A stretch of 64,000 nt of DNA. It comes from Verrucomicrobiota bacterium (GTDB lineage: Bacteria > Verrucomicrobiota > Kiritimatiellia > RFP12 > UBA1067). The stretch lies in contig JAHFSX010000006.1 of NCBI GenBank assembly GCA_023269675.1, positions 62,001 through 126,000 on the forward strand. Reading direction: 5' to 3'. How positions within the stretch are numbered: the first letter of the stretch is position 1; each line of letters opens with the position of its first letter. Position numbers and translations under genes: made by a program. Below, one piece after another: positions 56,393 to 64,000 of the stretch. The notes beneath the pieces were generated by a model that had not been told where the DNA came from, did no database searches, and saw only the letters and a list, made by a program, of their open reading frames with translations.

Positions 56393-57655
56393 TTATTCTC
56401 CCGCTTCTTCCACCACGCCGCTGGCCGCTTGTGCCGCAACCCAAATCTTGCGCGCCGTATCCTCATCCAGGCCGGTCACCTCCTGCAGGTAGGGGATCTC
56501 CGACTCAATGATGCCGTCCGTCGTGAGGAATCCGTTCGTGACCAAGGTGGCCGCGGTTTCCTCGCTGATGTCCAACACTTCGACCAGATTCGCAATCAGG
56601 GTCTCGCGCTGCTCCTCGAAGGTGACCTCCTCGCCACTCTTCTGGATGTCCACGCGCCACCCCGTGATCTTGGCGGTGAGCCGCACGTTCTGCCCGCGCT
56701 TGCCGATCGCCAGCGACAGCTGATCCGGCGCCACCGTCACATGCACCGTGCGCTCCAGATTCGGGTCGATCACGACGCTCTCCAGCCGCGCGGGGGCCAG
56801 CGCCTGCGCCACGTACTGCTTGATGTCGTCGCTCCAGCGCACAATGTCGATCTTCTCGCCGTTGAGCTCACGCACGATGCTGCGCACGCGCACGCCGCGC
56901 AAACCCACGCACGCCCCGACCGGATCGACCTTCTCGTCGAGGGTCTTGACCGCGATCTTGGTGCGGAAGCCCGGGTCGCGCGCCACGCCCATCACCTCCA
57001 CAATGCCGTCGGCGATCTCCGAAACCTCCAGCCGGAACAGCGTCTTGATGAACTCGGGACAGGCCCGCGACAGCACCACGGCCGGGCCGTTCGCGCCGGA
57101 CTGCACACGGTAGACGTACGCGCGGATCCGGTCGCCGACGTTGTACTCCTCCGTCGGGATACGCTCCTTGGCCGGCAGGATCGCTTCCACCTTGCCCAGC
57201 TCGACGATCAGGTCGCGGTGCGCGATCTGCCGGATCGTGCCGCTCACGATGTCGCCGATGCGGTCCTTGTACTCGTCGTACACATTCTTCCGCTCGGCCT
57301 CGCGGATCTTCTGCAGGATCATCTGCCGCGCCGTCTGCGCCGCAATGCGCCCGAGCTTGGCCGGCGGCACCTCGATCTCCAGCGTTTCGCCCTGCCGCGC
57401 GTCGGGTTTCAACGTCCGGGCTTTGCGCACCGCAAGAAAGCCGAGGCCCGTATCGTCATCCGAGACGACCACCGTGTCAAAGGCTTTGATCGCCAGCGAC
57501 TTACGATCGATCTCCACGCGCAGGTCATTGGACACTTCCATGCTCTTGCGGGCGGCCTGCTGAATCGCCGACTCGATCGCCTGGATGATGATCTCCCGGT
57601 TGACCCCGCGATCACGCTCCAAGTAGCTGATAATCGATAGCAATTCGTTGTTCAT
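56393..57655 (-). CDS. nusA: Transcription termination/antitermination protein NusA
   Basis: A 420-residue protein. The start MNNELLSIISYLERDRGVNREIIIQAIESAIQQAARK is the family norm; the frame is open a further 20 codons upstream. It has the N-terminal RNA polymerase-binding domain, an S1 domain ('GDIVSGTIRQIAHRDLIVELGKVEAILPAKERIPTEEYNVGDRI') and two KH domains ('DPVGACVGLRGVRVRSIVRELNGEKIDIVRWS' and 'LSLAIGKRGQNVRLTAKITGWRVDIQ'). One helix-hairpin-helix region closes the protein ('IPYLQEVTGLDEDTARKIWVAA'). It controls pausing, termination and antitermination. It heads the operon; the usual rimP is absent upstream. Confidence 0.96.
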   Translation of the reverse strand: MNNELLSIISYLERDRGVNREIIIQAIESAIQQAARKSMEVSNDLRVEIDRKSLAIKAFDTVVVSDDDTGLGFLAVRKARTLKPDARQGETLEIEVPPAKLGRIAAQTARQMILQKIREAERKNVYDEYKDRIGDIVSGTIRQIAHRDLIVELGKVEAILPAKERIPTEEYNVGDRIRAYVYRVQSGANGPAVVLSRACPEFIKTLFRLEVSEIADGIVEVMGVARDPGFRTKIAVKTLDEKVDPVGACVGLRGVRVRSIVRELNGEKIDIVRWSDDIKQYVAQALAPARLESVVIDPNLERTVHVTVAPDQLSLAIGKRGQNVRLTAKITGWRVDIQKSGEEVTFEEQRETLIANLVEVLDISEETAATLVTNGFLTTDGIIESEIPYLQEVTGLDEDTARKIWVAAQAASGVVEEAGE

Positions 57656-57690
57656 CGCTGCACCGCCTTCTGCTTCAAAGTTCCACCAAC

Positions 57691-57718
57691 AAAAAAGAGC
57701 GGGGAATTCCCCCACCCT
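57691..57718 (-). terminator. Terminator-like hairpin in the nusA leader (candidate attenuator)
   Basis: On the minus strand AGGGTGGGG pairs with CCCCGCTCT (two G-U pairs) across loop GAATT, followed by a run of T. It lies between the predicted transcription start (about 57738) and the nusA ATG (57655). Premature termination here would regulate the whole operon. NusA is known to limit its own expression in E. coli by acting on leader termination; a similar role here is inferred. Confidence 0.6.
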
Positions 57719-57744
57719 TTTTATTCCTTAAAAAAAGATGCGCC

Positions 57745-57773
57745 ATATTACCTTTTACGGCATATGCTGTCAA
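57745..57773 (-). promoter_or_regulatory. Sigma70-type promoter of the nusA operon
   Basis: On the minus strand a perfect TTGACA (57773-57768) and TAATAT (57750-57745) are spaced by 17 bases. This is the best promoter match in the window and faces nusA-infB-rbfA-truB-ribF. Confidence 0.78.
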
Positions 57774-57896
57774 TGCTCAAAAACCCGCAAGCCGCGCTTG
57801 CACGGCGTTGTCAGAAAGGATATCTTAGTAAAGTTACCTAGGTTTTTGCAACCTCTTTCGTCGGCTGCAAAACCCCTCACACGAACGGAGAGGCCA

Positions 57897-59171
57897 ATGA
57901 CACACCCCCTGCATCGCCGCGACTTTCTCAAAAAGGCGGGTGCCCTGGCGGCATTCACCATCGTGCCGGCCCACGTGTTAAGGGCCGAAACCGCCCCCAG
58001 CAACCAGCTCACCCGGGCCCTGATCGGCTTCGGCGGCATCGCCCACTCGGCCAACCACCTCGGGTACAAGGCCACGCGCCTCGTCGCCGTTTGCGACCCC
58101 GACGCCAAGCGCGTCCAGGAGGGCCTCCGCCTGGCCGGCGAGAACGGCTACGGCAAGATCGACGGCTGCCGCGATTTCCGCGAGCTCCTCGCCCGTACCG
58201 ACGTCGACATCGTCCACATCTGCACCCCGCCCCACTGGCACGGCCTCATTTCGGTCCTGGCCGCCCAGGCCGGCAAAGACATCTGGTGCGAAAAGCCCAT
58301 GACCCGCACCATCGGCGAGGGCCGGCGCGTCATGGAGGCCGTCAAGTCCAACGGCCGCATCTTCCGGCTGAACACCTGGTTCCGCTTCCAGAGCGCCTTC
58401 TACGGCTTCGGCACCGAGGTCAAACCCCTCAAAAAGATCATGGAGAACCGCCTTCTGGGCTGGCCGGTCAAGGCGGTCGTGGGCGAGGCGACCGGCTTTA
58501 CCCTCAAGTTCGGCTGGAGCGGCATGACCAACCTCAAGCCCGAACCCGTCCCCGAAACCTTCGACTACGACCTCTGGCTCGGCCCGGCCCCCTTCAAGCC
58601 CTACCACCCCCACCGCACCCACGGCACCTTCCGCGGCTACTGGGACTACGACGGCGGCGGCCTGGGCGACATGGGCCAGCACTACCTCGACCCCGTGCAG
58701 TACCTCATGGGCAAGGACGACACCAGCCCGGTCAAGATCGAGATCGACGGCCCGCCCCAGCATCCCGACGCGGTCGGCTCCTTCCGCCGCATCACCTACA
58801 CCTACGCCGACGGCTGCCAGATCGTCCTCGACGGCGACAACTCGCTCAAGGGCGCGCCCTTCCTTGAAGGCCCCAAAGGCAAGGTCTGGCCCAAGCTGAA
58901 GTCCGACATCCCCAACCTCGAACCCCTGCTCACCGAACTGCCCGAACCCGCGCCGCAGCAGACCGACTTCGTCGAGTCCGTCAAGCTGCGCCGCCCCTTC
59001 GCGCTCAACGAGCAGAACGGCTTCCGCTCCGCCACGATCGTGAACCTCGGCATCACCGCCATGCGCCTCGGGCGCGGCTTCGCCTTCGACCCGGTCAAGC
59101 TCTGCGCCGTCAACGACCCCGCCGCCGACCGCTTCATCTGCCAGCCGATGCGCGCCCCGTGGGTCATGTGA
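57897..59171 (+). CDS. Tat-exported Gfo/Idh/MocA-family oxidoreductase
   Basis: A 424-residue protein. The start MTHPLHRRDFLKKAGALAAF is chosen because GGAG lies just upstream and it yields a twin-arginine signal (RRDFLKKAG). The Rossmann domain has 'ALIGFGGIAHSANHLGYKATRLVAVCD' and the 'WCEKPMTRT' motif with the catalytic Lys. The C-terminal sheet domain has 'HRTHGTFRGYWDYDGGGLGDMGQHYLDPVQYLMG'. The family oxidises or epimerises sugars and inositols with tightly bound NAD. Exported members are common in planctomycetes and Verrucomicrobiota and often sit in glycan-use loci. It diverges from nusA. Confidence 0.92.
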   Translation: MTHPLHRRDFLKKAGALAAFTIVPAHVLRAETAPSNQLTRALIGFGGIAHSANHLGYKATRLVAVCDPDAKRVQEGLRLAGENGYGKIDGCRDFRELLARTDVDIVHICTPPHWHGLISVLAAQAGKDIWCEKPMTRTIGEGRRVMEAVKSNGRIFRLNTWFRFQSAFYGFGTEVKPLKKIMENRLLGWPVKAVVGEATGFTLKFGWSGMTNLKPEPVPETFDYDLWLGPAPFKPYHPHRTHGTFRGYWDYDGGGLGDMGQHYLDPVQYLMGKDDTSPVKIEIDGPPQHPDAVGSFRRITYTYADGCQIVLDGDNSLKGAPFLEGPKGKVWPKLKSDIPNLEPLLTELPEPAPQQTDFVESVKLRRPFALNEQNGFRSATIVNLGITAMRLGRGFAFDPVKLCAVNDPAADRFICQPMRAPWVM

Positions 59172-59180
59172 GGGATGATC

Positions 59181-59292
59181 AAGAGTACGAGTACGATTAA
59201 GATTGCGGACAGCACCCCTTCTTTCTGATCCCCCTCCGAATCTTGATCGTAATCGTAATCTTAATCTTAATCTTAATCGTCATCTTCATCGG
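59181..59292. repeat. Inverted hexamer arrays between the oxidoreductase and discoidin-domain genes
   Basis: The left arm (59181-59204) has 6-bp units AAGAGT, ACGAGT, ACGATT, AAGATT. The right arm (59241-59292) has units AATCTT, GATCGT, AATCGT, AATCTT (x3), AATCGT, CATCTT, which are the same words in reverse complement. Together they can form a long imperfect hairpin with a loop of about 36 bases. The layout mirrors the inverted heptamer arrays at 18547-18756. Confidence 0.65.
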
Positions 59293-59340
59293 TTCAACAG
59301 GATGTGCTCACACCGAGCACGCGCCATTCAGGAACAACAC

Positions 59341-61359
59341 ATGAACAACAGTCTATTCCGTCTCACCGTCGCCCTCTCCCTGCTACTCTCGGCCCTGTCA
59401 CTGTCCGCCCAGGAGACCGCCGCCCAGTGGGCCGAAAAAAACAAGGACGCCCTCGCGGCCATTAACGACGCGTCGCTGGCCGAAACCGTCAAGCAGGGCG
59501 CGCCCGCCTTCGCGGCGCTCTTCGCCGAGGTCAAGACCGGCGGCGCCTCCGACGCCCTGGCCTCGACCCGCATCGCGGCCCTCACGCAGTACGTGATGCT
59601 CCCCGGCCGCGACGCCAGCCGCAAGGCCTACGCCGACGCCCTCCTCGCCGCCGCCCGGCGCGCGACCGAGGCCGACGTCACCTGCTTCTTCCTCAACCAG
59701 CTGCGCTGGTGCGGGCTGCCGCAGCAGGCCGCCGCCATCCAGGCCTTCGAAACGTCTTCCGCGACCGGCGTGGCCGCGCTCGCCGCCATGACCGTGCAGG
59801 CGGTCACCGACGACCGCGCCCCCAAAGCCAAGCCCGTGACGGACACCCGTTGCGCCGCGCTCGACAAGGAGTTCGCGGCGCTGGCGCCCAAAGCCCTCAG
59901 CCCGCGCCTGCTGCAGGCCTTCGACGATCCGGACATCGCCTTGGCCGGCGTCGCGCTCGCCAGGGCCCGCACCGCAGGCGGCAAGGCCGAGACCGCGCTC
60001 TGGACCGCCAAACTGGCCTCCGCCACCGAGCCCGTCCGCAAAGCCATGCTGCTCGACATGCTGGCCGCCCGCGGCGACACCTCCGCCTGCCCGGCGGCCG
60101 CCGCGCGGCTCGCCGACGCGGACGACGCCGTGGCCGCCGCCGCCCAGCACGCGCTCATCACCCTCGACCCCGCCGCCTTCGCCGCCCAGCTCCCCGGGCT
60201 GCTGAATGGCCTGCCGCCCGCGCGGCTGGCGCTGGCCCGCGACGGCGTGCGGCAGCTCAAGACCGGCCTCATCAAGATGCCGCTGACGCAGGGCTATGAC
60301 GCCTTCAGCGACACCGGCAAGAAGGTCGCCCTCGAAGTGATCAAGGAGCGCCGCATCGCCGAAGCCATCCCCCTCGGACTCGCCGCGATCGAATCGAAAG
60401 ACGAGGAGACCGTCATCGCCGGCTACCGGCTGCTGCGCGAGACCGCCGACAAGGGCCAGGCCGACCTGCTGGTCGCCAAGACCCTCGCCACCGCGGGCCG
60501 CGTCACGCCCGAGGCCCAGACCACCCTCGCCGCCGCCGCCCGCCGCGACGCGTCAGGCGCCTACGCGGCCGCCTTGGCCAAAGCGCTTCAAGGCGCGTCC
60601 GAGGCGCAGAAGCCGGTCGCGCTCGAGACCGCCGCGCGCCTGGGCGGCGACGCCCTGCTCAAAGCCGTCGAAGCCGAGGCGGCCTCCGCGAACGCCGAGG
60701 TCTCGACCGCCGCCGTGCGCGCGCTCGCGTCGTGGACCGGCGCCGCGTCACTCCCCGCCCTCATGCGCCTCGCGGTCACCGCGCCCGACGCCAAGCGCCA
60801 GACCCTCGCCGTGCGCGGCGTGTCCAAGATGATGAACGCGGACGGCATCGACAAGCAGGCCCTCTTCCCCGTCTGGAAGACGATCCGCAGCCAGACCGGC
60901 AACGAGGAGAACAAGAAGGCCATCGACGACCTGTTCAAGCAGGAGACCAACGTCGCCCTCGGCAAGCCGGTCACCGCCAACGTCCCCACCGAGGGCAACA
61001 ACGTTCCCGCCAACCTCACGGACGGCACGCTCGAGAAGGCCTGGCACGGCGCGCGCTCGCCCGCCCAGGCGCAGATCGACCTCGGCGGTGTGCGGACGGT
61101 CAGCGCGGCGCACGTCACGTTCTACCATGACGGCCGCACCTACACCTTCACGCTGGAGCTCTCCGAGGACGGCGCGTCGTGGAAGCCCGTCGCGGGCAAC
61201 ACCGAAGCCCCCAAGCCCGCGACCGCCGAAGGGCTGCGCGTGGCTTTCGCCCCGACCCCCGCCCGTTACGCCCGCTTGACCGTGCTTAAAAACAGCGCCA
61301 ACGCGGCTGTCCACGTGTTGGAGCTGAAGCTCTTCTCCAGCGCGCTTCCGCAGCCCTGA
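59341..61359 (+). CDS. Secreted helical-repeat protein with C-terminal F5/8 type C (discoidin) domain
   Basis: A 672-residue protein. The start MNNSLFRLTVALSLLLSALSLSAQE gives a signal peptide. Residues about 25-540 are Ala-rich helices with HEAT-like spacing ('LVAKTLATAGRVTPEAQTTLAAAARRDASGAYAAALAKAL', 'AAVRALASWTGAASLPALMRLAV'). Residues about 545-670 are a discoidin/CBM32-like domain ('NVALGKPVTANVPTEGNNVPANLTDGTLEKAW', 'AQIDLGGVRTVSAAHVTFYHDGRTYTFTLELSEDGASWKPV', 'ARYARLTVLKNSANAAVHVLELKLF'). It probably binds a glycan and scaffolds other proteins; no catalytic site is seen. It may be expressed with the upstream oxidoreductase. Confidence 0.78.
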   Translation: MNNSLFRLTVALSLLLSALSLSAQETAAQWAEKNKDALAAINDASLAETVKQGAPAFAALFAEVKTGGASDALASTRIAALTQYVMLPGRDASRKAYADALLAAARRATEADVTCFFLNQLRWCGLPQQAAAIQAFETSSATGVAALAAMTVQAVTDDRAPKAKPVTDTRCAALDKEFAALAPKALSPRLLQAFDDPDIALAGVALARARTAGGKAETALWTAKLASATEPVRKAMLLDMLAARGDTSACPAAAARLADADDAVAAAAQHALITLDPAAFAAQLPGLLNGLPPARLALARDGVRQLKTGLIKMPLTQGYDAFSDTGKKVALEVIKERRIAEAIPLGLAAIESKDEETVIAGYRLLRETADKGQADLLVAKTLATAGRVTPEAQTTLAAAARRDASGAYAAALAKALQGASEAQKPVALETAARLGGDALLKAVEAEAASANAEVSTAAVRALASWTGAASLPALMRLAVTAPDAKRQTLAVRGVSKMMNADGIDKQALFPVWKTIRSQTGNEENKKAIDDLFKQETNVALGKPVTANVPTEGNNVPANLTDGTLEKAWHGARSPAQAQIDLGGVRTVSAAHVTFYHDGRTYTFTLELSEDGASWKPVAGNTEAPKPATAEGLRVAFAPTPARYARLTVLKNSANAAVHVLELKLFSSALPQP

Positions 61360-61389
61360 CCGGATTCGGCGCCGCCGGCGGCCGGCCCT

Positions 61390-62568
61390 TCAAGGCCTGC
61401 CTGCCCCCCTGACGGCGGGGTATTCCAGAACGAGCCGGAACGCATCCAGGCTCCGGCTGTCAAACGCGCAGGCCGAACCCCACAGGTAGAGCCTGAAGAT
61501 GCGGTAGAGCTTCTCCCCCCAAAGGTTCTTGATCTCTTGGTGAGCGGCTTCCAGATTTTTCGCCCACTCGCGACAGGTCAGGTAATAGCTGTGGTAATCG
61601 TTGTAGACGCAATGCACCTCCAGCGCCGTTTTGGCAACGCAGGACAGGAACTCGTGCAGGCAAAAGTACCGGTGATTCCCGGGAAACACGTAACGCGCGA
61701 TAAAGGTGGGTTTGGAATACTTTTGCCGGTATGAGCTGGCGTCCAGATAGATCCGGCCGCCGGGTTTCAGCAAGCGCTGGAACTGCCTCAGGGCCGCGCG
61801 ATAGTCCGGCAGATGCTCCATCACGCCGAGGATGACGATCGCATCATAGGGCTGCGGCGACGTGTACTGATAAAAATCGCCGAAATGCACCTCGCAAGGC
61901 AGCCGCAGGCGCTGGATCAAATCGTTCAGATACTGTTCCGACGGGCGCGCCAGCGTGAGCGCGGTGACGCGGATCCCCTGTTTTCCGGCATGCTCGACAA
62001 ACGTCCCCCACCCGCCGCCCACGTCCAGCACCCGGTCGCCCGCTTTCAGCCTGCAGGCGTTCACGGCAAAATCCAGCTTCCGGAGCTGGGCCGTCTCGAG
62101 CGGCTCGTCATCACGTTCGAAAACGGCTTGCGAGTAACACCGCGTCGGGCCCAGAAACGAGAGGAAGAACGCGTTCTCGCGGCCGTAATGGTCGGCGATG
62201 GCGTCTTTATTGGTCCGCAGCTGGCCGGTCAGCAAAGGGGCCAGGCGGCTCCACACATAATGCAGCGGGTGCCGGTCGCGCAACGTCTCGCGGCAGCGGA
62301 CAACCCCCCACATGTCCCCCTCGATGTCCAGGCTGCCGTTGATGTACGCCTCGGAAAAACGCAACTCGTCGAAATGCGTGAGCGCCAGCAAACCCTGACG
62401 GTCACGGACGTCGACGGCAAACGTCGGCTCGCCGTCGCCAAACCGGTACACTTCCGCGTCCGGCAACCGGACTTCGAAAGGCACCGGTGTTTTGTCGGAC
62501 AAGCGTTTCCGGATCCTCCCCGCCAACCCGCCCCCGGCGGCCTGCGCTTCTGTGGCCAGTGCCTCCAT
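61390..62568 (-). CDS. Cyclopropane-fatty-acyl-phospholipid synthase-like methyltransferase
   Basis: A 392-residue SAM-dependent methyltransferase. The start MEALATEAQAAGGG has GGGAGG seven bases upstream and is preferred over an ATG 14 codons earlier. The N-terminal lipid-binding part has 'FDELRFSEAYINGSLDIEGDMWGVV'. The Rossmann core has motif I 'VLDVGGGWGTFVEHAGKQGIRVTALTLA', 'VILGVMEHLPDYRAALRQFQRLLKPGGRIYLDASSYR' and a family-typical C-terminus ('YYLTCREWAKNLEA'). Members add a methylene bridge or methyl group to membrane fatty acids. Whether this one makes cyclopropane or another methylated lipid is not decidable from sequence. Confidence 0.88.
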   Translation of the reverse strand: MEALATEAQAAGGGLAGRIRKRLSDKTPVPFEVRLPDAEVYRFGDGEPTFAVDVRDRQGLLALTHFDELRFSEAYINGSLDIEGDMWGVVRCRETLRDRHPLHYVWSRLAPLLTGQLRTNKDAIADHYGRENAFFLSFLGPTRCYSQAVFERDDEPLETAQLRKLDFAVNACRLKAGDRVLDVGGGWGTFVEHAGKQGIRVTALTLARPSEQYLNDLIQRLRLPCEVHFGDFYQYTSPQPYDAIVILGVMEHLPDYRAALRQFQRLLKPGGRIYLDASSYRQKYSKPTFIARYVFPGNHRYFCLHEFLSCVAKTALEVHCVYNDYHSYYLTCREWAKNLEAAHQEIKNLWGEKLYRIFRLYLWGSACAFDSRSLDAFRLVLEYPAVRGAGRP

Positions 62569-62687
62569 ACGAACCTCCCGAAGAGCGGAACGCTCTATCG
62601 TTCGCAGCACCCATCACACGAATGACGACAATGAAAATTGTCCACTTTTTGAAAGTTAAATCAAGCGCTTTTTATGAGACGGGCGAC

Positions 62688-62820
62688 GGGCGGCGGGTGG
62701 GAAAACCCGCCCTCCGTTGAAATACACGCCAAAACGGAGGGCGGACATTCCTGTCCGCCGAAGCTGCCGGATTTATTGCCCGCGCGGACGGGCGGCGGGC
62801 TGGAAAACCCGCCCTCCGTT
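62688..62820. repeat. 31-bp direct repeats with palindromic core
   Basis: Two copies (62688-62718 and 62790-62820) differ at two positions. Each can fold on GGCGGGT or GGCGGGC with ACCCGCC around a G/A-rich loop. The inverted word AACGGAGGGCGG occurs between them (62734-62745). Confidence 0.65.
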
Positions 62821-62839
62821 TAATACGCTCAAGAAGCGG

Positions 62840-62901
62840 GGCCGGCTAAAGCCGATACAACGTGACGGAGCGTCCGTAGGTTGTACCGGCTTCAGCCGGC
62901 C
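62840..62901. repeat. Palindromic intergenic repeat (family B, copy 2)
   Basis: The 22-bp arms at 62840-62861 and 62880-62901 are complementary except for two positions. The 18-base loop contains its own ACGGA/TCCGT stem. It shares its arm with 28539-28560. Confidence 0.68.
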
Positions 62902-62933
62902 CAGGGCACCAGCCGACGCCGTGTTATCAGGCG

Positions 62934-64000
62934 CTACACCGCCCGCACCGCGATTTTCACGACGTGGCCGTTGAGGTCGGCGGGGTCGGACTCGATGAGA
63001 TCGAAGCTCAGGCAGTCGCAGAGGGTCTCGGACTTCACATAGTCGCTGAAGCGCTCGGCGGCGGCCCGGACCTCCTCGTCGCAGTCGACCGTCAGGGTGA
63101 TGCGCTGCGTCACCTCGAAATCGGCGTCCTTGCGCAAGTTCTGCACGCGGCTGACGAACTCGCGCGCCAATCCTTCCTGGATCAGTTCGGGCGTGAGCGC
63201 GGTGACGAGGCCGACGATCACGTCGCCCGCGGAGGCCACCACCATGCCCGCCTTGGGCGCGCGCTGCACCACCACGTCCTCGGCGGTCAGCGTGACCGTC
63301 TCGCCCGCGGCCTCCAGCGTCACCTCGCGGTTGGCCGCCAGCGCGGCCGCCTGAGCGGACGAAAGCCCCGCGATGGCGGCGGCCACCGTCTTCATTTTCG
63401 CGCCGAACTTGGGCCCCAGCTTGCGGAAATCGGCCTTCACCGAAACCTCGGCCAGCGCGGTCTCGTCCGTGCCGTAGGCCACCGACTTGATGTTGAGCTC
63501 GTCCGTGACCAAGTCCTCGAACCCTTCCAGCATCGCGCGGATCTCGGGCTTGGCGGAGACGACGTGGATGACCGAAAGCGGCTGCCGCACTTTGAGGTCG
63601 TTCTCCGTGCGGAGCTGGCGCCCGAGGCTCACCACGCTCTGCACGAGCGCCATGCGCCGCTCGAGCGCCTCGTCGCGCGCGGCGGCGTCGGCGGTCGGGA
63701 AGTCGCACAGATGCACCGACTCGGGCATCGACGCGCCCTTGAGGTTGCGGTAGATCGTCTCGCTGATGAAGGGCGTGAAGGGCGCGGCCACCTGGCTGAG
63801 CTGCACCAGCACGTAGCGCAGCGTGCGGTAGGCGTGCGTCTTGTCGTCGTCGTTCTGCGACTTCCAGAAGCGGCGGCGGCTGCGGCGGATGTACCAGTTG
63901 GTCAGGTCTTCGACGAAGTTGACGAAGGGGCGCACCGAACGCTGCAGGTCGTACACGTCCATCGCCTCGGTCACGTCCTTGATGAGCGTCTCGAGCGAGC
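62934..64000 (-). CDS. ileS: Isoleucyl-tRNA synthetase (partial, C-terminal part)
   Basis: The frame is open to the right edge, so only about 355 C-terminal residues are seen; the GTG at 63974 is an internal Val codon. 'RPFVNFVEDLTNWYIRRSRRRFWKSQNDDDKTHAYRTLRYVLVQLSQVAAPFTPFISETIYRNL' is the anticodon-binding helical domain of class Ia synthetases. 'EFVSRVQNLRKDADFEVTQRITLTVDCDEEVRAAAERFSDYVKSETL' is the C-terminal domain found in the long (eukaryote-like, often mupirocin-resistant) type of IleS rather than the zinc-finger ending of E. coli IleS. The enzyme charges tRNA-Ile with isoleucine. Confidence 0.93.
   Translation of the reverse strand, partial: SLETLIKDVTEAMDVYDLQRSVRPFVNFVEDLTNWYIRRSRRRFWKSQNDDDKTHAYRTLRYVLVQLSQVAAPFTPFISETIYRNLKGASMPESVHLCDFPTADAAARDEALERRMALVQSVVSLGRQLRTENDLKVRQPLSVIHVVSAKPEIRAMLEGFEDLVTDELNIKSVAYGTDETALAEVSVKADFRKLGPKFGAKMKTVAAAIAGLSSAQAAALAANREVTLEAAGETVTLTAEDVVVQRAPKAGMVVASAGDVIVGLVTALTPELIQEGLAREFVSRVQNLRKDADFEVTQRITLTVDCDEEVRAAAERFSDYVKSETLCDCLSFDLIESDPADLNGHVVKIAVRAV

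Larger units (their letters stand above)
62569..62933. other. Repeat-rich intergenic region between the methyltransferase gene and ileS
   Basis: A 365-base gap. It contains two near-identical 31-bp direct repeats (62688-62718, 62790-62820) and a family B palindrome (62840-62901). The left 100 bases near the methyltransferase start are more AT-rich and may hold its promoter, but I cannot place one with confidence. Confidence 0.65.

Overview
The window looks like chromosome of a GC-rich, Gram-negative-type bacterium. The evidence is a TolC-type outer-membrane efflux operon, a lipoprotein signal, a Tat signal and many large secreted carbohydrate-active proteins set among ordinary housekeeping genes. 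The mix (sialate O-acetylesterase, acetyl-xylan-esterase-like hydrolase, autotransporter-type passenger repeats, tandem LamG-like proteins, Tat-exported Gfo/Idh oxidoreductase, discoidin-domain protein) resembles the PVC superphylum, especially Verrucomicrobiota/Kiritimatiellota. That placement is inference from gene content, not from a marker tree.

Layout. 1-12.5 kb: a minus-strand run of five secreted proteins for glycan breakdown. 12.7-15.1 kb: an amidohydrolase and a convergent TPR protein. 15.2-18.5 kb: rpsO and pnp behind a near-consensus promoter and a pseudoknot-like leader, then ruvC. 18.8-22.9 kb: a Nif3-family protein and a PaaK-ACT-PaaK acyl-CoA ligase cassette. 22.9-31.2 kb: two secreted proteins of unknown role, transketolase, galactokinase and a phosphohexomutase. 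31.5-35.0 kb: dnaE. 35.1-38.7 kb: two tandem paralogous LamG-like secreted proteins. 38.7-42.7 kb: dnaK-groES-groEL on one strand. 43.1-50.1 kb: a repeat-rich Cys/His/Tyr-rich exported protein, then a TolC-MacA-MacB-type efflux operon with MacB split into ATPase and permease. 50.1-51.5 kb: a tandem class II aldolase whose second domain has lost its metal site, behind a 10-bp-phased repeat operator. 51.6-57.8 kb: nusA-infB-rbfA-truB-ribF with a strong promoter and a terminator-like leader. 57.9-62.6 kb: Tat-exported oxidoreductase, discoidin-domain protein, cyclopropane-fatty-acid-synthase-like methyltransferase. 62.9-64 kb: the 3' part of ileS.

The most striking observation is a short C-terminal motif shared by four exported proteins: Gly-[Thr/Phe]-[Leu/Val]-hydrophobic-x-hydrophobic-x, with the Gly always exactly seven residues from the end. 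Two of the four are paralogs of each other; the others are unrelated in their bodies. It may be an undescribed sorting or secretion tag. Other notable items are the rpsO pseudoknot leader, the phased operator, the degenerate aldolase half, and several families of short inverted or palindromic repeats in intergenic DNA. I see no rRNA, tRNA, CRISPR array, transposase or prophage.
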